NCBI GenBank assembly: GCA_012514315.1
Contig: JAAZAN010000091.1
Span: 25,146-89,145, forward strand
Length of the DNA: 64,000 nt
Direction: 5' to 3'
Origin: Chloroflexota bacterium
Lineage (GTDB): Bacteria > Chloroflexota > Anaerolineae > B4-G1
Below are positions 54,958-64,000 of this stretch, piece after piece (the first letter of the stretch is position 1; every line of letters starts with the position of its first letter). The notes beneath the pieces are model-generated. The model searched no databases, had not been told where the DNA came from, and was given only the letters and a program-made list of their open reading frames with translations. Position numbers and translations under genes: made by a program.

Positions 54958-55070
54958 GGGTCCAGATCCACTCGATAATGGACCTGGGCCATATGCCGCC
55001 CACCTTTAATCATATCGTATCGTGTGGCGTGCGTCCAGGTCAGAATCTGTTCAGATATTGTCCACCGCCT

Positions 55071-56294
55071 ATGCTGATTGAGGAAATAGAACAAGAACTC
55101 CGGGATGCGCTGTCGCGTCTGTACGATGCCAGTTACGAGCCATCCGACGTGCTATATAGCCTAACGGGTAGTGAGCGCCGGGATGGCGCATTGGGTGTTC
55201 AGTCCGCCATCATCAAGGCAATCGAGGATCTGAAGCCGCATGACTCCGCACCGACATCGGCTCAGGTAAGGCAGCTTCACGGCCTATTGCACAATCGGTT
55301 CATCCTGAAGCTCACCCAGGAAGAGACCGCCGAGCGTATGCATATGAGTCTGAGTAGCACGCGCCGCGCACAGCGCACTGCCGTGCACACGCTAGCACGC
55401 GTACTGTGGGAACAGAGCCAGCCTGGTGGACAAGCCATAGCGGAAGCTGACCAGCTCGATGATGCCCAAAACGGAGAAGCTCTCGACATCCAGGCGGCAG
55501 ACTGGCAGTCTCAGACCAAGCAGGAATTGGCATCCCTGCGAGCCAGCGCGCCGGAGACCATATCCGACGTCGCAGAGACAATCAATGGCGTGCTTGCCCT
55601 GGGAAAAGCCATTGCAGGCCGGGACGGCCAGCATCTGCAGGTCGGCTTTGTTCAGCCTCATCTGACGTCAGCCATCCATCCATCGGCGTTGCGACAGGTG
55701 CTGATCAGTGCGATCAGACGGATGAGCCGCTATGCGCCAGTTGGAGACATCGCGATCTACGCGGGACTGGAAGACGGCGATGTGAAGATCACGATAACGG
55801 GCGCCGTCCAGGCGGGCCAAACACCCAGCGAGAGCGATCTGATCACCGATATTCTGTTACCCGATGGCACGGACATCGGCGCAAGAATCGATGATCAACG
55901 GGTATTCCTCTGGATCGAAGCTCCATCAGTCGGTAGAATCACCGTACTGGTCGTCGACGACAACGCGGACATGATCCGCTTCTATCGCCGGTCCACGGAA
56001 GGAACACGGTATCACATCGTCCATCTGGAACACGGGCAGGAGCTATTCGAGGCGATGGAGAGTCTTGAGCCCGACATCATCGTGTTGGACGTGATGCTTC
56101 CCGACACGGATGGCTGGGAGCTGTTGATGCGTTTGCACGAAGACCTGGTGACACGCCCGATCCCGGTGATTATCTGCTCCGTCGTCCGCGAACGCGACTT
56201 AGCGCTCTCACTGGGCGCTGCCGAGTACCTCTCGAAACCGGTTCGACGTCGCGAGTTCATTGAAGCATTAGATCAGGTGCTTCCCCCAACTTAA
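55071..56294 (+). CDS. Response regulator with HTH, degenerate ATPase-like region and C-terminal receiver
   Basis: About 407 residues. Residues 80-125 hold a sigma-region-4-like HTH (LTQEETAERMHMSLSSTRRAQR). Residues about 160-285 resemble the start of a histidine-kinase ATPase domain (IHPSALRQVLISAIRRM) but lack the N and G boxes. The last 115 residues are a full receiver: TVLVVDDNADMIRF, IIVLDVMLPDTDGW (Asp), VIICS and EYLSKPVRR (Lys). The track start at 54978 adds a non-protein-like stretch, so ATG at 55071 is preferred, though no Shine-Dalgarno is obvious. Convergent with the histidine kinase, 3' ends overlapping by 38 bases. Confidence 0.78.
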   Translation: MLIEEIEQELRDALSRLYDASYEPSDVLYSLTGSERRDGALGVQSAIIKAIEDLKPHDSAPTSAQVRQLHGLLHNRFILKLTQEETAERMHMSLSSTRRAQRTAVHTLARVLWEQSQPGGQAIAEADQLDDAQNGEALDIQAADWQSQTKQELASLRASAPETISDVAETINGVLALGKAIAGRDGQHLQVGFVQPHLTSAIHPSALRQVLISAIRRMSRYAPVGDIAIYAGLEDGDVKITITGAVQAGQTPSESDLITDILLPDGTDIGARIDDQRVFLWIEAPSVGRITVLVVDDNADMIRFYRRSTEGTRYHIVHLEHGQELFEAMESLEPDIIVLDVMLPDTDGWELLMRLHEDLVTRPIPVIICSVVRERDLALSLGAAEYLSKPVRRREFIEALDQVLPPT

Positions 56295-58470
56295 GGAGTG
56301 TGCGGGAGGCGCTTACCGAACAGCGCAATAGTTCATTGAGCGTCAGACCTCTATCGATAGCCATCAGGAAAAACGGCGTTGCGAGCGGTTCGTCGGCAGG
56401 ATCCTGCGCAGAAAGAAAGAAGACGGGCACGTCGTCCGTACTCTGGCTCCGGACGATCTCGTCAAGAACGCGCCAGCCGTCGAGATCTGGCATCACAATG
56501 TCGAGTAGAATGAGATCGAACGCACCGGTCTGCACTTCGGCCAATGCCTGCGCGCCGTTTGACGCGACCTCTACGTCGAGCCCGCGATCGCAGGCGTGTA
56601 GCATGCGCGTGAGCAACTGCAGCACATCGGGATCATCATCCACGACCAGAACGCGTTGAACCGGGTCGCCAACCGCCTCGATGGCCCTCTCCAGATCTGC
56701 TCGCGTAACCGGCTTGGTCAAGTGTCCTCGGGCGCCTGCCTCGAGGGCACGCTCCGCAGGTCGAGGCGCCTCACACAGAATGACGGGGGTGGCAGGCGCC
56801 ACGTCCAGAAGCGACTTCATCGCAGCACGCAGGTCCTCCTTCTCGAGTGCGTTGAACAGCACAAACTGAGATGGACACTGCTCCAGCGTCTCTCTCAGGT
56901 CATCCAGATCAGAAACCTGCACAAACTCGATGGCATCTCCCTGGTGCGCGAACTCCGGGTACAGCGCCCCGACCGGGTCATAGACGGCGATACACGGCCG
57001 TACCAGATCGCTGACCGAGTCCGGCCGGCTGGTTAGGAATGCGCCCTCACGCCACTCCCAGTCGCTCCGGATGTGATGTCCAGGCCTGGCCACGTGCTCG
57101 ATCGGCGGTGACACTGGCAGAGTAAAGAAGAACGTGGTCCCTACACCCGGTTCACTCTCCAGCCACATACGGCCACCGTGAAGCTTCACGAACTGCTCGC
57201 TGATGCTCAGCCCAAGACCGCTCCCCCCGCTATCACGCCACAGCTCACTCCGACCCTGGCTGAACGGCTCGAAGATCCGCTCTTTGTCTTCGGGGGAGAT
57301 GCCCGGCCCCGTGTCCGCCACACTGACGACGACGCTGTGATCCTCTTGTAACACCGTTACGGATATTCCCCCGACCTCCGTGAACCGGGCTGCGTTACTC
57401 ATCAGGTTCAGGATCACCTGCTGAATTCGAACTCGGTCGCAATACACTTCGGGCAATTCGGCCGGCACGCGCACATCCAGAGCCAGGCCCTTCTTGTTCA
57501 GAAGAGGGGAAACAGCCGTTACACTCCGGTCAACAATGCGCCTCAGATCGACGCGCTCGCGGTGTAGCAGCAGACGCCCTGCCTCCATCCGGGTCAGATC
57601 CAGAACATCGTTGATCATGTTCGATAGGTGCTCGCAGTTGCGGTGCACCACCTCAAGGTCCTCTCGCATCTTGGGCGAAGGCGCCACAGTATAGATTTCT
57701 GGGCTCTCCACCATCAGATCAACCAGACCGATGATCATGTTCAGTGGAGTACGGAACTCATGGCTCACATTGGCCACAAACGTCGTCTTAGCCCGCTGCG
57801 CCTCCTCCGCAATCTGCCGCAAGGCAGCGGTTCGTTCGTTGGCCAGCGCAAGCTGGCGGTTGGCATGAGCCAACCCCTCCAACGCTCGTTCCAACTCCTG
57901 CTTGCGATCCTGAGCCTCCAGCAGAAACTCCTGTGCCTGCCGAAAGTACTCATCCAGCCACTCGGCGAGTTGGTTTGTCGGCCTGCGTGTCGCGATCGCA
58001 ACGGCCACCATCGCCCATATTCCCACCAACGTCACCACTCCGATGGATGGATCGATCACAGAATGAGGCGCAGCGAGGAGGAGACCAATGACCACAGCTG
58101 ACTCCAGAACGGCCGTCGTCACGGCAGCTGCGAGCCCGATCAGCGGAACTGCCAGTCCCACAGGGATCGCCGCCAGGGTCAAGGCCGCTGGAATCTGCAT
58201 CCACAAGCCCGTGCAGAAAGGGGCAGCCACCGCCGCCAGAATGGCGGCCCAGCGTCCCCACGCAGCCCGCCAGACTGTGATCAGCCAGCCCACCCCGGCC
58301 AGGCCAGACAGGAGCAGAAGCAGCGTTCCCATACGATCGACTGTCTCCCAGGGAAGCAGGAGCGTCTGCGTGCCAATATACAGGAGCGCTCCAACGATTG
58401 GCATAGCGACAAGCACCCATCGTGGAGATAGTTGGAGCTCAGATCTCAGACTGGAAGTGGATTCATTCAT
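56257..58470 (-). CDS. Hybrid sensor histidine kinase with tandem receiver domains
   Basis: About 737 residues. Six or so N-terminal membrane helices, a coiled coil, then the H box (FVANVSHEFRTPLNMIIG), N box (QQVILNLMSNAARF), G boxes (VADTGPGISPED, GSGLGLSI). Next comes a pseudo-receiver lacking the acceptor Asp (QFVLFNALEKED), then a receiver with acceptor Asp (LILLDIVMPDLDGW) but without the usual Lys near its end. ATG at 58470 is preferred. Its likely partner is the convergent regulator at 55.1-56.3 kb. Signal unknown. Confidence 0.87.
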   Translation of the reverse strand: MNESTSSLRSELQLSPRWVLVAMPIVGALLYIGTQTLLLPWETVDRMGTLLLLLSGLAGVGWLITVWRAAWGRWAAILAAVAAPFCTGLWMQIPAALTLAAIPVGLAVPLIGLAAAVTTAVLESAVVIGLLLAAPHSVIDPSIGVVTLVGIWAMVAVAIATRRPTNQLAEWLDEYFRQAQEFLLEAQDRKQELERALEGLAHANRQLALANERTAALRQIAEEAQRAKTTFVANVSHEFRTPLNMIIGLVDLMVESPEIYTVAPSPKMREDLEVVHRNCEHLSNMINDVLDLTRMEAGRLLLHRERVDLRRIVDRSVTAVSPLLNKKGLALDVRVPAELPEVYCDRVRIQQVILNLMSNAARFTEVGGISVTVLQEDHSVVVSVADTGPGISPEDKERIFEPFSQGRSELWRDSGGSGLGLSISEQFVKLHGGRMWLESEPGVGTTFFFTLPVSPPIEHVARPGHHIRSDWEWREGAFLTSRPDSVSDLVRPCIAVYDPVGALYPEFAHQGDAIEFVQVSDLDDLRETLEQCPSQFVLFNALEKEDLRAAMKSLLDVAPATPVILCEAPRPAERALEAGARGHLTKPVTRADLERAIEAVGDPVQRVLVVDDDPDVLQLLTRMLHACDRGLDVEVASNGAQALAEVQTGAFDLILLDIVMPDLDGWRVLDEIVRSQSTDDVPVFFLSAQDPADEPLATPFFLMAIDRGLTLNELLRCSVSASRTLLKLGEAPDLMLQ

Positions 58471-58586
58471 GACAACTCTCACTGAAGCAGAACGGGGAGG
58501 CAATCTGTGCAGAACACAGTTGGCGGCGCGATGCCGAAGCAGGAGGGAGTGTATTGCTCTAGAGTTCGAACCTGTGCCAACGCACC

Positions 58587-60401
58587 TCAGACTAATTCAG
58601 CGGGTAGGTTCTCGACATATTCCAGGGACTGATGACGGAAGTAGGTGTTGTAGAGTCGCGCGTAGTGTCCGCTACGGGCCATGAGCCCGGTATGTGTGCC
58701 CTCTTCGATGATCCGCCCATCCTCGATGACGACAATACGATCCGCGTTCCGCACCGTGGAGAGGCGATGCGCGATCACAATGGCGGTGCGATCGCGCATG
58801 ATCGCGTCCAGCCCATCCTGGATCTGCATTTCGGTGAACGGATCCACACTGGCCGTTGCCTCATCCAGGATGAAGATCGCCGGATCCTTCAAGATAACCC
58901 GCGCCAGTGCAACTAACTGACGTTGCCCCATAGAAAGGCTGGCGCCACGCTCACCCACATCGGTGTCCAACCCGTCCGGCAGATCTGAGAGCCAGTCCCC
59001 ACCACTGATCTGGTGCGCGGCCAGCTCCACCTGGGCATCACTGGCCTCCGGGGCCCCGTGGCGTATGTTGTCCCGCACAGTTCCGGAGAATAGGAAGGGT
59101 TCCTGAGGCACAATGCCGATCTGGGTACGGTACTGGCCCAGATCGAGCCGGCGGATGTCCCTACCATCGATGAGGAGCTCGCCATCCTGAAACTCATAGA
59201 ATCGAGCAACGAGACGACCGATGCTGCTCTTGCCAGCTCCCGTATGGCCGACCAACGCGAGCGTCTCACCAGGTTGAATGACCAGGCTGAAGTCTGGCAA
59301 CACGACGTCATCACCGGTATACGTGAACGTCAGGTGGCGGAACTCAATCCGTCCTGCCAGTGTACCAACCGGTTCGGAGTCCACCTGGACGACTCTCGGT
59401 TCAGCGTCAATGAGGGCAAACACCCTCTCCGCGGCCGCTAGCCCATCCTGGAACTGGCTCCAGAAGGACGACACACTAAGCATTGGCCACCAGTAGAAAC
59501 CAACGGTTTGCATGAACAGATACCATTCACTGGCGCTGACGGCTCCTGATCGCGTACCCAACCCTCCGGCGTAGAACAAGATTGCCGTGCCCAGACCCGA
59601 TGAAAGGCCCGTTATAGGAAAGATCGTGTTGAGCGTCAATCCGCGGCGCAGACCGACTCGATAGGCCTGCTGGTTGTTCTCGCTGAACGTCTCGTAGATC
59701 GCGCGCTCCTGTCGGAAGCTCTTGGCCACGGTGATCCCGCTGATAGACTCCTGAATCTGCGCGTTGATCACCGCTGTCACACGGCGAGCCTGCTGAGTCA
59801 CCTTACGGGCAACCCGACGGAAACTGAGCGCAATACCCACTGCGAGCGGCGTCATCGCCAGCAAGAGCAGCGTCAGGCGCAGGCTGATGCGGGCTATCCA
59901 CGTCGACAGGATCACCACAAGCAGGACTGTGCTGATCAAGTCCATCGTCAGCGTCACCACGTTGGAGAGATCCTGCGTATCGGACGTAACCCGGCTGACG
60001 ATCTTACCAGTCGAATGCTCATCGAAGAACGACATATCGTGACGAACAGTGGCATCGAAGACGTCCTCGCGCAGTCTCAGGACGACATCACCGACAACGT
60101 GAGCACTGAAATAGCCTCGAATGAAGTTGAACATCCAGGCTGCCCCACCCAGAAGCAGCACACCCCCAGCGATCAACAGCATAACGTGCGGCGACGGATT
60201 CTCCTCAACCAGACCAATCGCCCTGGAAATCAGAATCGGGCCGCCGGTGCCGGCCAGAGAGTTCAATGCAAGCATCAGGCCAACCAGCAGCATCTGGCGT
60301 GTGTACGGTCGGAAATAACCGACCAGGCGGCTGATCAGATATCGGTCGCTGTAACTGCGATCGTAGCTCTCGGTATCCAAACCGTCTAGAATGAACCCCA
60401 T
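58587..60401 (-). CDS. ABC exporter half-transporter (subunit with deviant signature)
   Basis: 604 residues: six-helix membrane domain then ATPase. Walker A is ALVGHTGAGKSSIGRLVA, Walker B IFILDEATASVD with catalytic Glu. The signature is SLSMGQRQLVALAR, where LSGGQ is changed to LSMGQ. ATG at 60401 follows GGAG. It lies 48 bases after the next half-transporter, and the two form a heterodimer of the TM287/288 or BmrCD type. Exported substrate unknown (lipid or drug-like). Confidence 0.9.
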   Translation of the reverse strand: MGFILDGLDTESYDRSYSDRYLISRLVGYFRPYTRQMLLVGLMLALNSLAGTGGPILISRAIGLVEENPSPHVMLLIAGGVLLLGGAAWMFNFIRGYFSAHVVGDVVLRLREDVFDATVRHDMSFFDEHSTGKIVSRVTSDTQDLSNVVTLTMDLISTVLLVVILSTWIARISLRLTLLLLAMTPLAVGIALSFRRVARKVTQQARRVTAVINAQIQESISGITVAKSFRQERAIYETFSENNQQAYRVGLRRGLTLNTIFPITGLSSGLGTAILFYAGGLGTRSGAVSASEWYLFMQTVGFYWWPMLSVSSFWSQFQDGLAAAERVFALIDAEPRVVQVDSEPVGTLAGRIEFRHLTFTYTGDDVVLPDFSLVIQPGETLALVGHTGAGKSSIGRLVARFYEFQDGELLIDGRDIRRLDLGQYRTQIGIVPQEPFLFSGTVRDNIRHGAPEASDAQVELAAHQISGGDWLSDLPDGLDTDVGERGASLSMGQRQLVALARVILKDPAIFILDEATASVDPFTEMQIQDGLDAIMRDRTAIVIAHRLSTVRNADRIVVIEDGRIIEEGTHTGLMARSGHYARLYNTYFRHQSLEYVENLPAELV

Positions 60402-60449
60402 GGTGACTCTCCAGGCAAGCCCATACTGTGCCAGTCAGTCCGTTCGAAT

Positions 60450-62207
60450 CTATTCATACCGAGCGAAAATCCGGCGGTAGGCAACACTGCGCTCCATTAG
60501 CTCGTCATGTGTCCCCTGATCGACGAGCTCACCGCGTCGCAAGACCAGGATCCGGTCTGCCCAACGAATCTGGCTGAGACGGTGCGTAATGATGAATGTC
60601 GTTCGCTCACGACTGATCCGGCGCATGGCACGCTGAATCTGATCCTCCGTTGCACTATCGATGGCGCTGGTGCTGTCATCAAGAATGAGAATGCGTGGAT
60701 CGGTCAGGAACGCACGCGCGATAGCGATGCGCTGGCGCTGACCTCCCGAGAGCGTTACACCCCGTTCCCCAACCTCAGTATCGTAACCATCAGGAAACTC
60801 GGTGATGAACTGGTGGGCCTGAGCGGCGCGCGCCGCCGCTTCGATCGCCGCACGATCAGCGCCTTCACAGCCAAAAGCGATATTTTCGGCCAGCGTTCGC
60901 GAGAACAGGAACACGTCCTGCTCGATCACCGATATCTGAGAGCGCAGCGACTCCAGGTTCCAATCCCGTACATCCGCGCCATCGACGAGTACCCGCCCGC
61001 TGTCGACATCGAAGATACGATTGATGAGGTGCGTCAGTGTCGTCTTCCCAGAACCGGTCTGCCCGACAATCGCGACCGTCTCTCCCGGCTGAGCCATGAA
61101 GCTGATTCCCTTGACGACAGGCTTGCCGTTGTAGCTGAAGGTCACATCCTCGAATACGACCTCGCCTCTCACGCGGCGACGGACGCCGACGCTGTTCTCA
61201 TCCAGATCCGTCTCCGTGTTGATCAGCTCCAGAATCCGCCCGGCGCTGGCGACACCCAACTGAACCAGATCGAACGTGAAGATCGAGATGAACGTCGGGA
61301 ACCGTAGTGCGTTGATCAGTCCCATGAGAGCCACCACCTGTCCCAACGTAATCGCCCCGCTGCGCCAGACAAGCAGCCCATGTAGCAGCCCCAGTGCCTG
61401 CGCCAGGATGAATGCAAGCATCGGCAGATATCGGGCCTGGATGATACCCTGACGGACGAAGTGATCCCTGTACAGTGCCGCATCGCGCACGAATTTGACC
61501 CAAGACTGGCGCTCCTGTGCGTTCGCCTTGACCACTTCGATCCCACTGATGGTCTCCTGGAGCCCGGCATTCATCGCGCCGAACTGCTCGCGCTGTGCTT
61601 CGCTAACCGGATGGAGCCGGCGGTTGTAGTCGACGAGCGTGATGACTAACAGGACAATAAACAGCAGCGGCACAGCCAGCAGCTGCGGATGAATTCCGCC
61701 GATCATCGCGACCGGAATAAGCACCGTCAGCGCCGAATCGGCGATCAGCATGATGCCGGGACTGAACATGTAGTTCAAGTTGCGCACATCGTTGGTCGCA
61801 CGAGCCATCACGTCGCCGATCCGTTGGCGGTTGTGGAATGTCTGGCTTTTGCCCAGCAGACTGACATACAGCTCATCTCGAGCATCACGCTCGACTCGCG
61901 ACGCGACGAACTCGACGGAAAGATTGCGTACCAGCCCAGTCAGACCCTGTGCGGTTGCCACCGCCGCCAGACCCAGCGCCAGACTCAGGAGCGCCGAGGG
62001 TTCCCAGCCTTGCGAGTTGATCAGGTCAAATCCCCGCCCTATGTAAAGCTGGACGTTGCCGAAACTCACGTTGTTCAGCACGGACGCCAACAACATCAGG
62101 ATAGGAAAGACTGGGTAACGGATAGCGTGAGATACGATCCAGCGAACTGGCCCGGAGCGCTCGTATGGATACTCGTGATCCAGCCGAAATTCTCTCTTCT
62201 TCTCCAA
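60450..62207 (-). CDS. ABC exporter half-transporter (subunit with non-catalytic Walker B)
   Basis: About 585 residues: six-helix membrane domain then ATPase. Walker A is AIVGQTGSGKTTLTHLIN, signature TLSGGQRQRIAIAR is standard, but Walker B is LILDDSTSAID with Asp in place of the catalytic Glu. Together with the LSMGQ of the partner, this puts both changes in one composite ATP site, the hallmark of asymmetric heterodimers. TTG at 62207 with AGGTGG nearby is preferred to the track TTG at 62243, which overlaps pncB. Confidence 0.9.
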   Translation of the reverse strand: MEKKREFRLDHEYPYERSGPVRWIVSHAIRYPVFPILMLLASVLNNVSFGNVQLYIGRGFDLINSQGWEPSALLSLALGLAAVATAQGLTGLVRNLSVEFVASRVERDARDELYVSLLGKSQTFHNRQRIGDVMARATNDVRNLNYMFSPGIMLIADSALTVLIPVAMIGGIHPQLLAVPLLFIVLLVITLVDYNRRLHPVSEAQREQFGAMNAGLQETISGIEVVKANAQERQSWVKFVRDAALYRDHFVRQGIIQARYLPMLAFILAQALGLLHGLLVWRSGAITLGQVVALMGLINALRFPTFISIFTFDLVQLGVASAGRILELINTETDLDENSVGVRRRVRGEVVFEDVTFSYNGKPVVKGISFMAQPGETVAIVGQTGSGKTTLTHLINRIFDVDSGRVLVDGADVRDWNLESLRSQISVIEQDVFLFSRTLAENIAFGCEGADRAAIEAAARAAQAHQFITEFPDGYDTEVGERGVTLSGGQRQRIAIARAFLTDPRILILDDSTSAIDSATEDQIQRAMRRISRERTTFIITHRLSQIRWADRILVLRRGELVDQGTHDELMERSVAYRRIFARYE

Positions 62208-62214
62208 GTCCCAC

Positions 62215-63768
62215 CTACCGGCTGTGTTCCATCGCCGATCCAATCAAATCCTGCTTGAGATCCCACAGGCGCTGAGTCAACGATACATGGTAGACGTGGG
62301 GATTTAGCAGCCGGCGCACACCCGAATCCAGGCGCTCAACATCAGCCGCTCGCCGACGCCGCATTTCGTCAATGGGAACGCGCTCCAACACCTCGCGGCC
62401 CTCGTCCAGTATATCGACCAGAAGTGGTTCAATCCCAGTGATGTTTCCTCGGTCCACCACACGATAGCGCGTGTGATCAGATGGATGGCGCAACATAAGC
62501 TGTGTCATACCATTCGGATCCTCATCGTCCAGACTCAGCAGATCGCACGTCGCCTTACCTCGTTCATCGTACAGACGCCACACCAACTTATGGCCCGGAT
62601 TGGGCGTCTTGCTAGCCGACTCCGACACCTTGATGGCAGGCATCCAGGCGTCTCTATCACGCACAGCGACGACTTTGTACACACCACCCAACGCTGGTTC
62701 ACCCCACGAGGTCACTAGATGGGTGCCCACACCGTACACCAGCCGCCGAATCAGGTGGTCTGGATCAACACCGTAGCGCGGCGCCTCCTGTTCGATCTGA
62801 GTCGTGATCTGCCAGATAACCAGCTCATCCAGATTGTTGGACAGCACGATCGACGTATCGGGAAACCCCGCCTCATTCAGCATCTTGGCCGCCTGGATGC
62901 TGAGATACGCCAGGTCACCCGAATCGAGTCGGATGCCGACCGGCTGATGCCCTCGACGACGCAGGTTTTCGAACACCCGGATCGCGTTGGGAACGCCGCT
63001 CTCCAACGTGTCAATCGTGTCGACCAGCAGAAGACAATCGTCCGGATAGACATCGGCATATGCCTGGAAGGCCGCCAGTTCGCTCTCGCCAAGCGCCATG
63101 AAAACCTGGACCATACTGTGAGCGTGCGTACCCTTCGGCGCATAGCCCAGCACATGTGATATGCCCACATTGGAGGAGAAATCCGCGCCACCGATCAGGG
63201 CTGCCCGTGCTCCGGCATTGGCCCCCTTATCGTGACCTCGCCGCAAGCCGAACTCCAGCATCAGTTGCCCTCGGGCGCTTTCCTTGATGCGCGCAGCCTT
63301 GGTGGCGATGAGAATCTGATAGTTGAGCTTGTTTAGCAGCGCCGTCTCCAGAATCTGCGCCATGGCCATCGGCCCTTGCACTGTGGTCAGCGACACGTTC
63401 GGATGGACCACCCGCCCCTCGGGGATCGCGCGCATACTGATCCCTTCGAAACAGCCGTTGGCGCGCAGCCAAGTGAGGAAATCATCCTCCAGCACTCGAC
63501 GACCCGTGCGGCCCCTCTGTCCCCGCAGATGCTCGATGTCCTCGTCGCGGAAGTGAGCGCCGGCCATCCAGTCCAGCAACCATTCCAGCCCCGCCATGAC
63601 ACAGAAGCCCGCTGTGTGCCCCCCATAGTCTGGATAGCGCCGAAAGAAGTGGTCGAACTGCACCCCCCTCTCGTGCAAGCCGTAACGGTAATAGAGCTGG
63701 GCCATCGTGAGCTGGTACTCGTCAGTCAGCAGAATACCTTCAGCCGTCTCCCGTTCGGATTGTATCAC
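62215..63768 (-). CDS. pncB: Nicotinate phosphoribosyltransferase
   Basis: 517 residues. Makes nicotinate mononucleotide from nicotinate and PRPP in NAD salvage. [18 protein letters not shown] is the typical start, [22 protein letters not shown] the phosphate-binding loop region, [17 protein letters not shown] and [16 protein letters not shown] the core, and [21 protein letters not shown] the late motif. GTG at 63768 lies seven bases after GAGGAGG, so the longer track start is rejected. The ABC exporter follows by a few bases. Confidence 0.93.
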   Translation of the reverse strand: MIQSERETAEGILLTDEYQLTMAQLYYRYGLHERGVQFDHFFRRYPDYGGHTAGFCVMAGLEWLLDWMAGAHFRDEDIEHLRGQRGRTGRRVLEDDFLTWLRANGCFEGISMRAIPEGRVVHPNVSLTTVQGPMAMAQILETALLNKLNYQILIATKAARIKESARGQLMLEFGLRRGHDKGANAGARAALIGGADFSSNVGISHVLGYAPKGTHAHSMVQVFMALGESELAAFQAYADVYPDDCLLLVDTIDTLESGVPNAIRVFENLRRRGHQPVGIRLDSGDLAYLSIQAAKMLNEAGFPDTSIVLSNNLDELVIWQITTQIEQEAPRYGVDPDHLIRRLVYGVGTHLVTSWGEPALGGVYKVVAVRDRDAWMPAIKVSESASKTPNPGHKLVWRLYDERGKATCDLLSLDDEDPNGMTQLMLRHPSDHTRYRVVDRGNITGIEPLLVDILDEGREVLERVPIDEMRRRRAADVERLDSGVRRLLNPHVYHVSLTQRLWDLKQDLIGSAMEHSR

Positions 63769-63794
63769 AATCGTGCCTCCTCGAAGACAACACA

Positions 63795-63821
63795 ACGGCC
63801 TGCCGATCTGCTTCAGGCCGT
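63795..63821. promoter_or_regulatory. Inverted repeat in the pncB leader
   Basis: ACGGCCTG, 11 bases, CAGGCCGT, between the promoter and the start codon. Candidate operator for an NAD-linked repressor or a leader hairpin. Confidence 0.4.
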
Positions 63822-63836
63822 GGCAATAGCGAGGCT

Positions 63837-63864
63837 ATTCTACTATTCGTTTGCCGATCGTCAA
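63837..63864 (-). promoter_or_regulatory. Sigma-70-like promoter for pncB
   Basis: Minus strand: TTGACG, 16 bases, TAGAAT, about 70 bases before the GTG start. From 63865 to the window end I see no gene. Confidence 0.55.
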
Positions 63865-64000
63865 CCGCAGTGGACAGGGCAATCGCATCTTAATCCAGAC
63901 GCGTCAAAATAGGCAAGAAGTGGTCACGAATGCTGCTTTGAGTGGCAGTTGGAAGCAGAAAACCCAGCTTCGCCCTGTCAAAACTCACGCCGGGAACAAA

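Noticed and set aside
58540-58590. GGTTCGAAC on the minus strand as a tRNA T-arm
   Set aside because: Flanking bases do not pair into a T stem and no acceptor or anticodon arms are found.
1-64000. CRISPR arrays, insertion sequences, prophage
   Set aside because: No regularly spaced repeats, transposase or integrase motifs were seen in any frame.

Overview
This window reads as chromosomal DNA from a bacterium of the Chloroflexota (perhaps the Anaerolineae or a relative). That placement is inferred, not proven. The evidence is a Gram-positive-type housekeeping order (rpmB, asp23, fakA, degV, recG, coaD, rpmF, fabD, fabG, asp23, nusB, tatB, tatC), many GT39 and YfhO-type membrane proteins, Tat-type lipoprotein signals, strong GGAGG ribosome sites, frequent GTG and TTG starts, and no outer-membrane genes. 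No rRNA, tRNA, CRISPR array or insertion sequence was seen. Most genes are intact and densely packed; one decayed gene was found.

Layout. 1-4.4 kb (minus strand): a cell-envelope glycosylation operon with a DPM1-type GT2, a GT39 and a YfhO-like protein that runs off the left edge. 4.5-9.7 kb (plus): a MobA-like/NagD-like fusion, rlmN, a Gfo/Idh/MocA oxidoreductase, a nitrilase-family hydrolase and a three-frame gene remnant. 9.7-21.6 kb: the housekeeping block, covering rpe, ribosomal proteins L28 and L32, fatty-acid kinase parts (FakA and DegV/FakB), RecG, CoaD, FabD, FabG, NusB and TatB/TatC. 21.7-22.8 kb: a lipocalin-like AttH/CrtC-type protein. 22.9-35.6 kb (minus): DUF4091, a second GT39-YfhO pair, an MFS transporter, a shortened MoaB-like protein, a PHP-AlbA_2 fusion, a single-domain response regulator and Lon.

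35.8-54.9 kb is an accessory carbohydrate or small-molecule catabolic region. It holds two TIM-barrel isomerase/epimerases, a 2-hydroxyacid dehydrogenase, a 'quinate 5-dehydrogenase'-type protein, a sulfatase-fold enzyme with Thr at the catalytic position, a sulfotransferase between two paralogous Gfo/Idh/MocA oxidoreductases, a mutarotase-like protein, two MttB-superfamily methyltransferases, a complete sugar-type ABC importer and a 1047-residue glycosidase-like protein. The minus-strand run from the solute-binding protein through both permeases to the MttB pair and mutarotase looks like one operon. It suggests uptake of a glycoside or methylated polyol followed by demethylation and oxidation; the substrate is unknown.

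55-64 kb: a regulator with an odd HTH/degenerate-ATPase/REC layout, convergent with and overlapping a hybrid histidine kinase, then a heterodimeric ABC exporter whose motif defects fall in one composite ATP site, and nicotinate phosphoribosyltransferase. Consensus-like sigma-70 promoters can be read at several divergent points, including a perfect TTGACA-N17-TATAAT before rpmF.
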